A stretch of DNA of 64,000 nt from DASPSM01 sp963800135 (GCA_963800135.1 CAWCZR010000003.1:124001-188000), one strand, 5' to 3'. Shown: positions 18,589 to 29,068, counted from the stretch's first letter. Notes: generated by a model not told the origin, from the sequence alone. A program made the numbers and translations.

Positions 18589-21315
18589 TTAGCCTTTGGA
18601 AGAAACTGCCCGTTTGGTTGGTTCGCTGGCCGGCACTTTGGCCGAGGCGGAAGGCTGTTGTGCGCCGGGTTGTTGGGCGGCCGGCGGCGTTGCGGAGTCG
18701 GCCGCAGGTTCAGTGGCTTCGCGTGCCAAGAGACCGATCAAGAAGCCTCGCCAGGATGAGACGAGCTCGGTCGGCGAGAAGCTGGAATTTGCCGCGGCGA
18801 GCACCTGTTTGACGGGCCGGGCTTGGCCTTGTCGGCAGGCGAGCGCCGTGCTCCACTCCATCGTCTCCTCTTTCATCGCGGGGTCATCGAGCAGTCGCGC
18901 GAATTGGAATGCTTTCGGGAATTGGCCGGCCGCGACCAGTCGATCGGCGATGATCATGCCGGCGCGTTCGCGATCGGAGCGCTCGACTTCTTCGATGGCT
19001 TTGAGGTTGTTGACCAATTCGCCTGGCTCGGCGTCGTTGGCCTGCGCGATGACTAGGTCGAGGCGGCCCACGGGGTTGGGCGGCGCGTCGCCGGCGACCT
19101 TGCCGATCGCCAGATAGGCCCCCTCGTCCGGCTTCACCCCTTTGCTTTTGAGACGAACGGTCAGTTGCCACGGCAGCGGCGTGAGCAGGAAGGGCTCGCG
19201 ACGATCCGGATCGCCGGCCGTCACGCGGTTGCCGATCAGGTTCCAGATTTCGGAAGGATCGGCCCAGGAGAGCGCAGTGTCGAGGATGTTGGCCTCGAGT
19301 GCAAAACGCGCGTCGGCCGCGTGCCCGAGTTGGTCTCGCAAATTGCGACCGTACTGACCGAATGCGGGGTCGACCTGATTATCGCGGAGCTTGAGGGCGT
19401 TTTTCAGATCCGAGCGCAGGCCCGACCGATTGCGCTGGTCCCGTTTTTGTCTCGCATCGACGGCGGCCGGACTGGGAGCGGAGGCACGCAGGCAATCGAG
19501 AGCCAGCGCCAAATTGTGATGGGCGTCGGTCAATTGCCCCAGCCCTGCCTGCAGGCGGGCAATTTCGGCAAACGCGAGCGCGTTCTGACGGGCTGGCTCG
19601 GGGTCGGTCGGATGCAGGTCGTAAATTTCCTTGACCCGCGGCAGGACAAACTCGGCGCCCGGCTTTGACGATCCGAGCGCGGTCTGGGCCGCCTTAAGCT
19701 GCGCCTCGGCCGCGGCGCGATCGCTCTTTTTCAGATCGAGCAGACCGAGACGCGCGTGGCACCGCGCCTGGGCGGCGGGCTTTAGCTTGGCCAGCACCGT
19801 ATCGGGCGACGCGTCCGCGGTGGCCGGCGGCTTGCTCGCTCTAGCTAATTTCGCGCGTGCGACCGCTTCGACCCACGCCAGCTCACACTCGGCTTGTAAG
19901 CTCGGATCGGGAGCGGACTGGGCGAAGTGCAACGCCTCCGTAGGGAATCCGGACGCCACCATCAGCTCCACGACGAGCGGCAATTGCTCCGATTGAGCAT
20001 CGATTAGCGGCCGCTCCTGGTCGCTCGTGTCGACGTTGTAGCCGTTCCACGCCGTGGCTCGAGCTTCGGCCGCCGCCAGGCGTCCCGCCGAATCTTTACA
20101 GGGAAACCTGTTAGCTAGCGTGCGGGCTTCCCTTTCCCGTCCCGCCGTCGCCAGCGCCGCGGCCAGCCAGGCGGCGGACTTCATCGAAAACGTGCCGACG
20201 GTCGGCAGCTCGGCCGTGGCGCTCACCGCGTCGGCGAGAGTTTTCTTGGCCTGGTCGCCGGCCTGAACACTGTCGCCGGCCTTAACGCTGTCGCGGGCCT
20301 TAAGCTGTCGCCAGGCGATGGCCGTCAACGGCGTGACACGATAAAAGCTCAGTCCGTTCTCCGCATGCTGCAATCGCCCGAGGAAGTCGTTGGCCATCGT
20401 CAGGTCGCCACAGTCCGCGGCGGTGTGAGCCGTGAGCCGCTCGCAGAGAGGCCGGCTGCGGTTGTGACTCTTCTCCTGGGAGGCCCGCGCCATGAGCGCG
20501 AGTGCATCCTGACGCTCCGCGGACACCAGCAGCGGTTTTTCCGGCGGCGGCGCGACGGGCTTCGGTTCCTGGTCTTTGGAAGGCGTCTGCGTCATCTGCT
20601 GATGTGGGAGTTCCGCGTCCTTCCGCGGTGGCGGCGGCGCGGGCTGATTGATGTAGAAAAAATAGCCGGCGAAGCCGAGCATCGCCAGGCAGGCGACGAC
20701 CATCATGATCTTGGCCGGAGTCAGCGGCTTTTTGGCCGGCTTTTCGTCCTCTTGTTTCTTTTCAGGCCGCGGAGCGACGAAGACCGGCACCATGCAGTCG
20801 CGATTGGCGCAGCGGATTTCTTTGCCGGCCGACGAGCGCGGCACGTAGCCGACGGTGTCGCACATCGGGCAGCGCACTTTGTACGACTTGGTCTGCGATC
20901 GCTGCCGCGAGGCCTGGGGCACGTCGAGCCCGGCGCTCGAGTCAACCTTGAGCGATTCTTCGAGGGCGGCCTCCGCCGCGCTTCGGGCCGATTGCTCGGC
21001 TGCCGACATCTCTTTGCCGCTCGACGCTTTGGCTGGTGGCGAACCGGCCGACCGCATCGGGTTGGCCGATTTGCTCGGAGCGGGTCGACTCGGCGAGGTA
21101 GACAGCTTGGGCGACGCGGCTTTGGGCGATTCCGGCCGACCGGCCGCCGCTGGAGTCGTGGGTCGACTGGTAGCCGCGGGCGGAGCGGGGCGACGAGCGG
21201 CCGGAGCGGCGGCTGCGGCAGCTCCCTTTTTCAGCGAGGCGCCGCAGAAGGGGCAGAGTTCGGCCTCGTCATCGAGCACCGACTGTTTGCACGAAGGACA
21301 AGACGGGAGTTCCAT
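18589..21315 (-). CDS. Double zinc-ribbon, single-pass membrane protein with long helical-repeat domain
   Basis: A 908-residue protein starting at the ATG at 21315, preceded by a good GGAAGGA ribosome site. An N-terminal zinc ribbon has CPSC and CPFC at residues 6-9 and 21-24. An Ala/Pro/Ser-rich linker follows, then a second ribbon (CPMCDTVGYV, then CANRDCMVPVF) near 150-185. One transmembrane helix is near 205-225 (MMVVACLAMLGFAGYFF), followed by a Pro-rich stretch and about 650 residues of Ala-rich helices resembling TPR-type repeats. Zinc-ribbon plus membrane anchor plus helical repeats is common in planctomycete proteins of unknown role. I cannot assign a function. Confidence 0.8.
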   Translation of the reverse strand: MELPSCPSCKQSVLDDEAELCPFCGASLKKGAAAAAAPAARRPAPPAATSRPTTPAAAGRPESPKAASPKLSTSPSRPAPSKSANPMRSAGSPPAKASSGKEMSAAEQSARSAAEAALEESLKVDSSAGLDVPQASRQRSQTKSYKVRCPMCDTVGYVPRSSAGKEIRCANRDCMVPVFVAPRPEKKQEDEKPAKKPLTPAKIMMVVACLAMLGFAGYFFYINQPAPPPPRKDAELPHQQMTQTPSKDQEPKPVAPPPEKPLLVSAERQDALALMARASQEKSHNRSRPLCERLTAHTAADCGDLTMANDFLGRLQHAENGLSFYRVTPLTAIAWRQLKARDSVKAGDSVQAGDQAKKTLADAVSATAELPTVGTFSMKSAAWLAAALATAGREREARTLANRFPCKDSAGRLAAAEARATAWNGYNVDTSDQERPLIDAQSEQLPLVVELMVASGFPTEALHFAQSAPDPSLQAECELAWVEAVARAKLARASKPPATADASPDTVLAKLKPAAQARCHARLGLLDLKKSDRAAAEAQLKAAQTALGSSKPGAEFVLPRVKEIYDLHPTDPEPARQNALAFAEIARLQAGLGQLTDAHHNLALALDCLRASAPSPAAVDARQKRDQRNRSGLRSDLKNALKLRDNQVDPAFGQYGRNLRDQLGHAADARFALEANILDTALSWADPSEIWNLIGNRVTAGDPDRREPFLLTPLPWQLTVRLKSKGVKPDEGAYLAIGKVAGDAPPNPVGRLDLVIAQANDAEPGELVNNLKAIEEVERSDRERAGMIIADRLVAAGQFPKAFQFARLLDDPAMKEETMEWSTALACRQGQARPVKQVLAAANSSFSPTELVSSWRGFLIGLLAREATEPAADSATPPAAQQPGAQQPSASAKVPASEPTKRAVSSKG

Positions 21316-21635
21316 AATCCTTCCGAGGTGATTCGCGTCGACCCTCGAGCGAGTGCGACGCAAGAACGGGCGAGATTCAAGAACTTGCGGGACCGGCGCA
21401 ATTTTATCGGTCGGGTCGACCTTTTCACAGATCCCTCTCGCTTCGATTGCCGCCGTTGACAAGTCGTCGAGACGCCAATTGCCACCCCGAAATGGCGGTG
21501 TTAAAATGACGCTGCCGACGCGATCGGCGGCCGTTCTGACGAGCAATTTGCGGCCGCATTTCGCGGGCGAGCTTGTGCCGCCGCCGCTCCCCGGACCTGC
21601 TTGAGCTTTGGCGACGCGAGAGGGTGCACTGCCCT

Positions 21636-22652
21636 ATGGACAGCCGCGACAATCCTCTGTTCTGGTCGATCCCGTGCGGCAATTGGTTTATGACGCGCGT
21701 CCGCGTCAGCCTGCTCGTGCCGCTGCTGATCCTCTGTGCGATGCCGAAGTTTGGCTTTCGCCTGTCGCTGGTGATGGGGGCCATCTTCCTGGCGTCGCTG
21801 TTGGTGCACGAGCTGGCTCACGTGTTCGCCGTGCGGCTCACCGGCGGCGTCGGCAACGAAGTCTTGATCTGGCCGCTGGGTGGATTGGCCTTCGTGCAGC
21901 CGGCGGCCACGTTTCGCTCGCAGTTTTTCACGCCCGCGGCCGGTCCGTTCGCCAACCTCGTCGTTTGCGGGTCGATTTCGGCATTCCTATGGCGGACCGG
22001 TGCTTTCCCGGCCGTCTTGAATCCGCTGATCTTTCCCGTCGATCCGTCGCACGCGCTCGGAGAATTCTGGGTCAACGACGTTCTCAAAGTGGGATTCTGG
22101 TGCAACTGGATTCTCCTGCTGGTGAACCTGTTGCCCGTCTTCCCGCTCGACGGAATCCGCATGACGCTGGCCGTGCTGAAGCACCGCGTCGACATCGAGT
22201 CGGCGGCCGATTCGGCGATTCGCATCAGCTTCGTCGTCTCCGGCCTGACGATGGCGGCCGGCCTCTTGTTCGACAGCTCCTGGGTCGTGTTCTTCGGGTC
22301 GCTGGTGCTCTTCTACACGTTCTTCGAGTGGGTGCAGCTGCGGACGGCCGACACGTTGGACGATTCGTTCATGGGGTACGACTTCTCGCAGGGCTACACC
22401 AGCCTGGAACGTTCGGCCCGGCAAGACCAGCCGGCCGCCCAGCGACGCAAAAGCTGGATTGAAGGCTGGCGGGAAAAACGCCGGGCCGAAAAAGAGCGGC
22501 GCGCGAAGCTCGAAGTCGAACAGGCGCAGCAACAGCTCGACGCCATTCTGGAAAAAGTGCATCAGCAAGGCATGAGTTCGCTCTCCGACGCCGAGCGCCG
22601 GCAACTGAACCGTGCGAGCGCTCGCCTGCGCGATCGGGACAAGCAGGCCTGA
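21636..22652 (+). CDS. Site-2 protease family zinc metalloprotease (M50)
   Basis: A polytopic membrane protease of 338 residues. The zinc site HELAH lies in a hydrophobic helix near residues 58-62 (LLVHELAHVFAVRLTGG), and the second conserved motif NLLPVFPLDGIRM carries the Asp ligand near residue 172. Five to six hydrophobic helices are visible. The C-terminal 90 residues form a charged coiled coil (EKRRAEKERRAKLEVEQAQQ). I start at the ATG at 21636 (MDSRDNPLFWSIPCGNW), 21 codons inside the open frame, because this is the usual family start. Site-2 proteases often release membrane-held regulators, which is relevant to the ECF sigma gene downstream on the same strand. Confidence 0.88.
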   Translation: MDSRDNPLFWSIPCGNWFMTRVRVSLLVPLLILCAMPKFGFRLSLVMGAIFLASLLVHELAHVFAVRLTGGVGNEVLIWPLGGLAFVQPAATFRSQFFTPAAGPFANLVVCGSISAFLWRTGAFPAVLNPLIFPVDPSHALGEFWVNDVLKVGFWCNWILLLVNLLPVFPLDGIRMTLAVLKHRVDIESAADSAIRISFVVSGLTMAAGLLFDSSWVVFFGSLVLFYTFFEWVQLRTADTLDDSFMGYDFSQGYTSLERSARQDQPAAQRRKSWIEGWREKRRAEKERRAKLEVEQAQQQLDAILEKVHQQGMSSLSDAERRQLNRASARLRDRDKQA

Positions 22653-23062
22653 TTCACTCGCGTACCGGCAGCGAGAAAGCGAATAGCCCCCCCGCCGCGG
22701 CCATTTCTCGCTCTGTGGCTCACTCCGTCGGGACGAGGCGAGACTGTTGAAGCGCTGGTCGCGCGCTCAGCGGGCGAAAATGTGAGCGGCCGACCCATCA
22801 GCGAACGCCAATGTGTCGTCGGCGTCTTATCGTCGCAAGTCATATTCGCCCTTGCGCTTGAGAGGGATGCGCCCCGGATCAAACAGCGGCGGAAAGATTG
22901 CCAATAATTTCCCTAAGTCCTGTCGAATTCGCCTCAAGATTCGTTTTCGCATGGCGAACAACATCCCATAGGAGCCAGCAGTTAGCTCCTCCCGCGGCAG
23001 CTTACATGGTGAGCTTTCACGGTTTTCCCAGGTCCTGATCGCTCGTGCGAGGGGAGTCAGTC
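22653..23062. other. 410-base intergenic region
   Basis: No gene or RNA that I can support. A small hairpin AGGAGC/AGCTCCT occurs near 22970-22990, and a GGGGAG ribosome site sits just before the next start codon. Confidence 0.5.
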
Positions 23063-23905
23063 ATGTTGAAGAAGCTTTTGATTGGTGGCGGATCGGTGGC
23101 GTTGCTCGGGTCTTTGATCTTCGGCCGCGACGTCGTCAACTATGCCCAGACTGCCTGGTCGGCGACACGCGAGGCGGTCAAACGCGAAGTGCCCTTGGAG
23201 TTCCAGATCGAGCGGGCCCGAACGTCCGTCAAGCAGTTGGACCCGGCTATTCAGCACACCCTGAAGGTGATTGCCGAACAGCAGGTCGATCTGGAGCAGA
23301 TGAACCATCAGATGCACGATCGGTCGGCCGACATGTCGACCGCCAAAGAGCAGCTGATGACGCTGAAGCACGATCTGGAGTCGGGGAAGTCGACCTTCCG
23401 CTACGCCAGCATCGAGTACACGGCGGACGACGTGCGGCGTGACATCCGCACGCGGTTCGAGCGGTACAAGGCCGCGGAGGCCATGCTCGATCGCGATCAG
23501 AAGATTCAGAAGTCGCGCTCGGTCGCGCTCTATGCGCACGAAAAGCAGCTCGACCAGATGCTGTCGCAGAAGAAAGATCTCGAAGCCGAGGTCGAGCAGC
23601 TCGAAGCCCGTCTGCAGACCATTCGCGCTCAACAGTCCGTCAGCACTCCGGCCATCGACGAATCGGAGCTGTCCAACGTCAAGCGGCTGATCTCCGAGGT
23701 CAACAAGCAACTCGACGTGCAGGAGAAACTGCTCGACTCGAACGGCAAGTTCGGCACCGGTCTGATTCCTGTGGAGACGAAGCCGGCGGTCGAAATGGGC
23801 AACGTGACGGCTGAGATCGACGCCTACTTCAAGCCGGCCTCCGACAAGAAGGCCGACGACGTAAAGCCGGCTCCTCAGGTCGTGACCGCCGAACGGTCGA
23901 AGTAA
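23063..23905 (+). CDS. Membrane-anchored coiled-coil protein
   Basis: A 280-residue protein from the ATG at 23063, preceded by AGGGGAG. One hydrophobic helix lies at residues 4-20 (KLLIGGGSVALLGSLIF), then a conserved-looking FGRDVVNYAQTAW stretch. Long heptad-rich coiled coils run from about 45 to 230 (LEAEVEQLEARLQTI). The C-terminus is Lys-rich and probably disordered. The arrangement suggests a membrane-bound scaffold; similarity to phage-shock PspA-type coils is only general. It precedes FHA, PLDc_N and kinase genes on the same strand. Function not known. Confidence 0.75.
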   Translation: MLKKLLIGGGSVALLGSLIFGRDVVNYAQTAWSATREAVKREVPLEFQIERARTSVKQLDPAIQHTLKVIAEQQVDLEQMNHQMHDRSADMSTAKEQLMTLKHDLESGKSTFRYASIEYTADDVRRDIRTRFERYKAAEAMLDRDQKIQKSRSVALYAHEKQLDQMLSQKKDLEAEVEQLEARLQTIRAQQSVSTPAIDESELSNVKRLISEVNKQLDVQEKLLDSNGKFGTGLIPVETKPAVEMGNVTAEIDAYFKPASDKKADDVKPAPQVVTAERSK

Positions 23906-23985
23906 CACTCCGACCCCTGTTGGCAAGAGCGACTGCCCCACCGAAGTCGTGCGACCGAGGCGGGGCGGACCGGCCCCGGAAACGA

Positions 23986-24099
23986 CGAGCGGCCGGTGTG
24001 AGCTGGCCGGACGCTTCGAGGCCCCAAAAACCGGTGCCCGCTGTAAGGAACTGGAACGGCCGGGGATCGAAGCACCGGCCAGCTTACGCTGGCCGCTCG
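23986..24099. repeat. Inverted repeat, family B (GAGCGGCC...GCTGGCCGG)
   Basis: The left arm 23986-24010 and the right arm 24075-24099 are inverted copies of about 25 bases (GAGCGGCC, then AGCTGGCCGG) around a 64-base centre. It fills most of the 411-base gap between the coiled-coil and FHA genes. Related half-sites (GGCGAGCCGCC, then AGCTGGCG) occur at 38801-38832 and 60814-60845, always between genes. Confidence 0.65.
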
Positions 24100-24316
24100 C
24101 GGGGGCAAGTGGCGGGGACGCGGTGTGCCGAGAGACGTGGTGAACAGGCAACGCGACCCGCTATTTCCAGACAGGTCCGCACGACAGATCGGTTAAACGT
24201 TTCTCGAATGAACCGTTTTGTCGTCGGATGCGTTAAGATGCGAGAAGCGGCGAGAAAACGGTCTCAAGCGACTGCTCAACGATCCGCAGCCGGCTTGAGT
24301 GGGACGGAAGACGACC

Positions 24317-24976
24317 ATGACGACCGGTTTCTCCAGGAGCGACTCCGCTTTGAACGGCCCGACGTCGGTTGAACGTTCCGCTGCCAAAGACTGCTACTTC
24401 CTCTGGGTCGATGGAGTGGGAGCCTTTCAACTCTTTACGTCGGGCGAGGTCACCCTCGGGGGACCAACTCGCGACAAGCAGCCGGCGGACCTGGTGCTGC
24501 TGGCCAACTTGTCTCGCAGGCATGCAACCTTTCTACGCTCCGAAGAGGGTTATGTGTTGGAAGCTCATGCCGCTTGCAAGGTGGCCGATCGAGCGGTCGA
24601 GGGAAGCACCCATTTGAACAACAACTATCGTCTGGAGCTGGGTTCGGGAGTGCGGCTGCGGTTCCGCGTTCCCTCAGTGCTGAGTGCGACGGCGGTGATC
24701 GACTTTCTCAGCGATCATCGACCGACTCGCAGCATCGACGGCGTGATTCTGATGGACGAGACCTGCCTCTTGGGGCCCACGGCCGACAATCACGTCGTGT
24801 GTCCGGACTGGAGCGAGACGGTGCTCTTGTTTCGCAAGGGAGACGGGTTCTGGGCCAAATCGCAGTCGCAGATTGAAATCGACGGAAAATTGATGTCGGA
24901 AAGTGGCGGGCCGGTGAAACCCGGCAGCTACGTCAGCGGTAACGATTTCGGTTTTCGGCTGGAAGCCTGCAAGTGA
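24317..24976 (+). CDS. FHA domain protein
   Basis: A 219-residue protein. The region from about residue 20 to 115 has the forkhead-associated pattern: a start resembling the FHA glycine turn (EVTLGGPTRDKQPADLVL), then LSRRHATFLRSEEGYVLEA with the conserved Ser-Arg-x-His core, and STHLNNNYRLELGSG for the Asn turn. A second beta-rich half (GVILMDETCLLGPTADNHVV) looks like another, degenerate FHA-type repeat. FHA domains bind phosphothreonine, so it is a natural partner for the kinase encoded two genes downstream. The stop overlaps the next gene's GTG. Confidence 0.85.
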   Translation: MTTGFSRSDSALNGPTSVERSAAKDCYFLWVDGVGAFQLFTSGEVTLGGPTRDKQPADLVLLANLSRRHATFLRSEEGYVLEAHAACKVADRAVEGSTHLNNNYRLELGSGVRLRFRVPSVLSATAVIDFLSDHRPTRSIDGVILMDETCLLGPTADNHVVCPDWSETVLLFRKGDGFWAKSQSQIEIDGKLMSESGGPVKPGSYVSGNDFGFRLEACK

Positions 24977-25212
24977 GGACGGCGATGATTGAATTCCTGG
25001 TCAGTTCCATTGTGGGTGTGATCAGCGGCGTCTTCTGGCTGGCGTTCACGGTCTTTATGATCTGGATGATCGTCGATTGTGCGCTGCATGAGACGCGGGT
25101 CGGCAACGAACGGCTGGTCTGGATAATCATCAACGTGTTCGTGCCGTACGTGGGCGCCGTTGTGTACTACTTGTTCCGGCGTCCGGAGCGCATCCGGGTA
25201 CTGGGCAGTTAA
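24973..25212 (+). CDS. Small PLDc_N-type membrane protein
   Basis: A protein of up to 79 residues with two transmembrane helices. The GTG at 24973 overlaps the FHA gene stop by four bases; the ATG at 24985 is an alternative. The sequence WMIVDCALHE, then RLVWIIINVFVPYVGAVVYY and LFRRP matches the phospholipase-D/cardiolipin-synthase N-terminal membrane domain as a stand-alone protein. The family lacks catalytic residues. Translational coupling to the FHA gene suggests it acts with it at the membrane. Confidence 0.82.
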   Translation: MRTAMIEFLVSSIVGVISGVFWLAFTVFMIWMIVDCALHETRVGNERLVWIIINVFVPYVGAVVYYLFRRPERIRVLGS

Positions 25213-25359
25213 GGTCGAGGTGTTCGAGGTTTGGTCGGTGCATAGGAAAACGGCGAGTCATGTGCGGGATGTCGCCGATAGAGGCGGGTGGCTGCCATGG
25301 TCGAAACATTGGCCTTCGCGGACAAGTTCCAGGAACCTCAGCCTAACGGCCCCAAATCC

Positions 25360-27640
25360 ATGAAGTTCACCTTTCAGCCCGAATCCAAGCCGCTCGACGG
25401 CTATACGATCAAGCGGGCCATCCATCGGGGCGGCTTCGGCGAGGTCTATTACGCTCTGACCGACGCCGGCAAGGAGGTCGCCCTCAAGCTGCTCAAGCAG
25501 CACTACGACGTCGAGCTGCGCGGCGTCTCGCAGTGCTTGAACCTCAAGCACCCCAACCTGGTGACGATCTTCGACGTCAAGACGGACGCCGACGGCGATC
25601 ACTGGGTGATCATGGAGTTCGTCGCGGGCAAGAGCCTGGCGCAAGTGCTCGACGAATATCCAGACGGGATGCCGGTCGATGAAGTCACGCGCTGGATGAC
25701 CGGCATGGTCGAGGGGCTCAACTTCCTGCACGATCGCGGGATCGTCCATCGCGACTTGAAGCCAGGCAACGTCTTCATCGAAAGCGGCGTGGTGAAGATC
25801 GGCGACGTCGGGCTGTCGAAGTTCATCTCCGAAAGCCACCGCAGCGCGCAAACGCAAAGCGTCGGCACCGTCTATTACATGGCCCCGGAAGTGGCCCACG
25901 GCCGCTACGGCCGCGAGGTCGATATCTACAGCCTGGGCGTCGTGCTCTACGAATTGTTGACTGGCCGCGTTCCCTTTATCGGCGAGTCGGCCGGCGAGAT
26001 CCTGATGAAGCATCTCTCCGAGCGGCCCGACTTGCAGCCCATCCCGCGCCGTTTCCGCCCGATCCTCGCGCAAGCGCTCGAGAAGGATCCGCTGCGACGA
26101 ACGCCGACGGTGCGACAGTTGCTCGAGGATTTCAAACGAGCGGCCGTCGGTTACGAAGCCCCGCAGCCAATCCCGGACGAGTCGTTCGTGCACCACACGA
26201 TGGCTGATTCATCGACCATCGATCGCGAACGCGGACAGGAACGGGCGCACGCCGCCACGATCAACTTTCCGCACGCCCCGCAGCCGGGACCGGACTCGCC
26301 CGGACCGGGGCCTAAGGGCACACCGCCCAACTTGAAGGACATCTTCCGCGGCGACGTCGCCAAGGCGATCAAGGTGGCCGAAGAAGCGGCCCGCCGGGCC
26401 GGCGAAATTGCGGACCAAGTCTACCACAAGGCGTACAACCGCAAGCAGTCGAAGTACGACCGCAAACGCGAGAAATGGGTCCGCCGTGCGCGGAAGCTCC
26501 GCGAACAGTATCCGACCTTCTGGGGCTGGCACGCGAGGCGCAACCAGGCACAAGTCCGGCCGGCCGCCTATCAGCAACCGGCTCCGCAGGGGGCGCCGCA
26601 ATATCCACAGCCGCATTGGAATCCGCCGACCCACGTCGGATTTTCTCGCACGCCCTGGTTCAAAGTGCTGGCCGTCGGACTGGTGGTCCTGGCGGTCATG
26701 CCCGGATCGTCCGCCAGTGCCAAGTTCGAGACGATTTCCCTGTGCGCAATCATCGGGGTCGTCGCCTACTTCGTTTTCCGAAGTGCGACGTTCGCCCTCA
26801 ATGGGACAGTGAGAGGATCGGCGGTGCCGCCGGCGAACCAAACAAACGCCGGGAATCCTTCGCCACCTGGCGCCGCGCCGGCGGCCGCCGCCGTTCCCTA
26901 CGCCTACGCTCCGCCGGGCCGCGTGCCCGTCCGCCAGGCCGGTGCGCCTCGGGTACGGCGCTGGACGATGCTCGATCCCGACACGCTCCGTTCGATCCCG
27001 CTGCGGCAACGCTTCAGCGAGCTGATGCTGTCGCTGACCTACGCAACCTTTTCGACGGCCCTGATTGTGGGCGGCTTGTACTGGGCGACCGGTCTCTTTA
27101 CCGATTGGTCGCAGGTCGCGCAGTTCGGCGGCACGCTGCTCGCCGGCTCGTGGCTGATCCTCGCCCAGTCGAAGCTCACGGAAGGCACGGGAATGGATCT
27201 CGGCCACCCGCCGCATCGCGCTCGTCCTCTCGGGTTTGGCGATCGGCGGCATGTCGCTGTGGCTGAACCAACTCTTAGTCGTCACGATTCCAACGGCCGA
27301 CTCGTTCCACGCCGCGGTCGATCACATCGGGCCGCACGCGCTGGTCGAGGCCGGCTCGAAGGGGCAGCCGTCCTTGGCGGGATACATGGTCTTCTTCGGC
27401 GGACTGTTGGCGCTGAAGCGTTGGTGGAGACAGGCCGATTCCTTCCGTCGCAAGCGGTTGGCCGTCGGCGCGATCATCCCCTCCGCCCTGGTGGGACTGG
27501 CGATCACCGCGCTCTTCCCGTTCCCCACGGTGTGGGGCACCGTCTGGGCGGCCGCCCTGTCGGCCACCGTCCAACTGTCGGCGACCTGGCTCTCACCGAA
27601 CGAACGCGTGGCACTGATGGAGGCGGCCAACCATGCTTAA
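25360..27640 (+). CDS. Membrane Ser/Thr protein kinase with DVG motif (frameshifted)
   Basis: The ATG at 25360 begins MKFTFQPESKPLDGYTIKRA; an in-frame ATG at 25297 is also possible. The kinase domain spans about residues 15-265: glycine loop RGGFGEVYYA (23-32), ATP Lys43 in VALKLL, catalytic loop HRDLKPGNV (130-138), DVG in place of DFG (149-151), and MAPEVAHGRYG. A basic linker (YKAYNRKQSKYDRKRE-like) follows, then several hydrophobic helices. Near 27203 one extra G shifts the frame: the first frame runs on to 27651 as Arg-rich nonsense, while LAIGGMSLWLNQLLV continues in the neighbouring frame to the TAA at 27640. Removing it gives a normal C-terminal membrane domain. It overlaps the next gene by eight bases. 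Confidence 0.82.
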
Positions 27641-29015
27641 CTTGTTGCTGAGTCAAGGCACGGACGGCTTGTCGTTCGCCCTGCAATTCGGATCGCAGAA
27701 CGCCGTCCTCGGTTTCGTCTGGTGGCCGTTCCCGGCACTTCTTTTGGGATGCGTGGCGATGTGTTGCTTCGCCGGAATGTCTGCGGGTCGCGGGCCGCGC
27801 GGTTATGATCCTCGGGGCGGATACCGTCGGGGCCCGTCGCGATTTTGGGCGATCTTGTTTGCCGTCGCCGCGGTGGTGCTGGTGAGCCGCGGGATGAAAG
27901 AGCACGTGCACACGACGACCGTCGTCGATCCGGACAATCGCCCCGTCGCCGCCGTCGCCTTCGAACGCCGCCGCGAGCGCCTGGATGAAGCCGTTTCGCG
28001 GCTCGAACGGCAGCTCGATCGCGCGAGCGATCAGGTCGACCGGGCTCTCGCCCACGGGTCAGCGCAACTTGACCGGCAGGTCGATCACGGTACGGACCAG
28101 ATGTCGCGACAGCTCGACAAGGGCGCCGCCGACATGGCCCAGCAGCTCGAGCACGCTGCCGCACAGCTCATCCGCGAGATCGAGCATCTCGGACATCAAG
28201 TCGCCCAACGACACCACGACGTCCCCGCCGCTCGCTCGATCACCGTCTCGACGCCGACAACTGAGGCAGCGGTGACTGAACCGAATGCCCCAGCTTTGCC
28301 GGTGGCAGGAGCGCCACAAGTCGACGTGGTAGTGGCTGTGCCGTCGGCGCCTCCGTCGTCGCCTCCCGCCGCTCAAGCACAACCCGCGCCTCCCGCTGTT
28401 CCCGCCGCGCCGAGCGCTGCCCCCGTTGCCGTTGCTGCACCGCACGCCGCCCCCGCCGCGTCCCCGAGCGCCGACGTTGCTGGAGAAAAGTTGCCCGATT
28501 GGGCCAAGACCGACATCGTCGACGAGAGCAATCGGAAGCTGGTGGTGGTGCAAGGCGGTTTCGCCGGCACGCAGAGTGAGGCCGAGCACGACACGCTGGA
28601 AGCGGCTCGGCTCGTGCTGGGCGACGCGATCCAGCGGGCATATCCCAAGGTCGGCAAGTGGCTGCCGCCGGCCGAATCCGTGCGCGAAGTGGCCGTCCGG
28701 CTGACGTATGTCGAAAAAATTCCGCGGAAGACGCTCAGCTCGGGGACGCCCTTCATCGTCTACCGGGCCTATAAGCAGGTCGAGCTGTCGCCGGCCGTCT
28801 ATTCGCAGCTGCTCTCCAGCTGGAAAGAAGAAGTGGTGCCGCGTCGGCTCGAGGCACTCGCCGGCTTTGCCGCCCTGTTGACGTTGACGTTCGCCACCGG
28901 GGCCGCCTATTTTCGACTGGATGACCGGACGCAGGGCCGTTACCGCGGCCGGCTGAAGGTTGCGGCCGTGGCGGTCATCGGCGCCGGCGTGGCAGCCGCC
29001 GCGGCGCTGATCTGA
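27633..29015 (+). CDS. Membrane protein with charged coiled coil and Pro/Ala-rich linker
   Basis: A 460-residue protein overlapping the kinase stop by eight bases. Hydrophobic segments lie near residues 28-48 and 70-85 (FWAILFAVAAVVLVS). A His/Gln-rich heptad region follows at about 108-190 (LERQLDRASDQVDRAL; DKGAADMAQQLEHAA), then a Pro/Ala/Val-rich linker. A conserved-looking C-terminal domain (KLPDWAKTDIVDESNRKLVV; ARLVLGDAIQRAYPKVGKW) ends in two more helices. I do not recognise the family. Tight coupling to the kinase makes it a likely partner or substrate. Confidence 0.75.
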   Translation: MLNLLLSQGTDGLSFALQFGSQNAVLGFVWWPFPALLLGCVAMCCFAGMSAGRGPRGYDPRGGYRRGPSRFWAILFAVAAVVLVSRGMKEHVHTTTVVDPDNRPVAAVAFERRRERLDEAVSRLERQLDRASDQVDRALAHGSAQLDRQVDHGTDQMSRQLDKGAADMAQQLEHAAAQLIREIEHLGHQVAQRHHDVPAARSITVSTPTTEAAVTEPNAPALPVAGAPQVDVVVAVPSAPPSSPPAAQAQPAPPAVPAAPSAAPVAVAAPHAAPAASPSADVAGEKLPDWAKTDIVDESNRKLVVVQGGFAGTQSEAEHDTLEAARLVLGDAIQRAYPKVGKWLPPAESVREVAVRLTYVEKIPRKTLSSGTPFIVYRAYKQVELSPAVYSQLLSSWKEEVVPRRLEALAGFAALLTLTFATGAAYFRLDDRTQGRYRGRLKVAAVAVIGAGVAAAAALI

Positions 29016-29068
29016 TCGTCGGCATGATCGGCCGCGGATTGGACCGGATCGATTGAAGGACGGGATTC

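Noticed and set aside
23063..23905. PspA phage-shock protein
   Set aside because: Coiled coils are similar in general, but the N-terminal membrane helix and lack of clear PspA motifs do not support the name.
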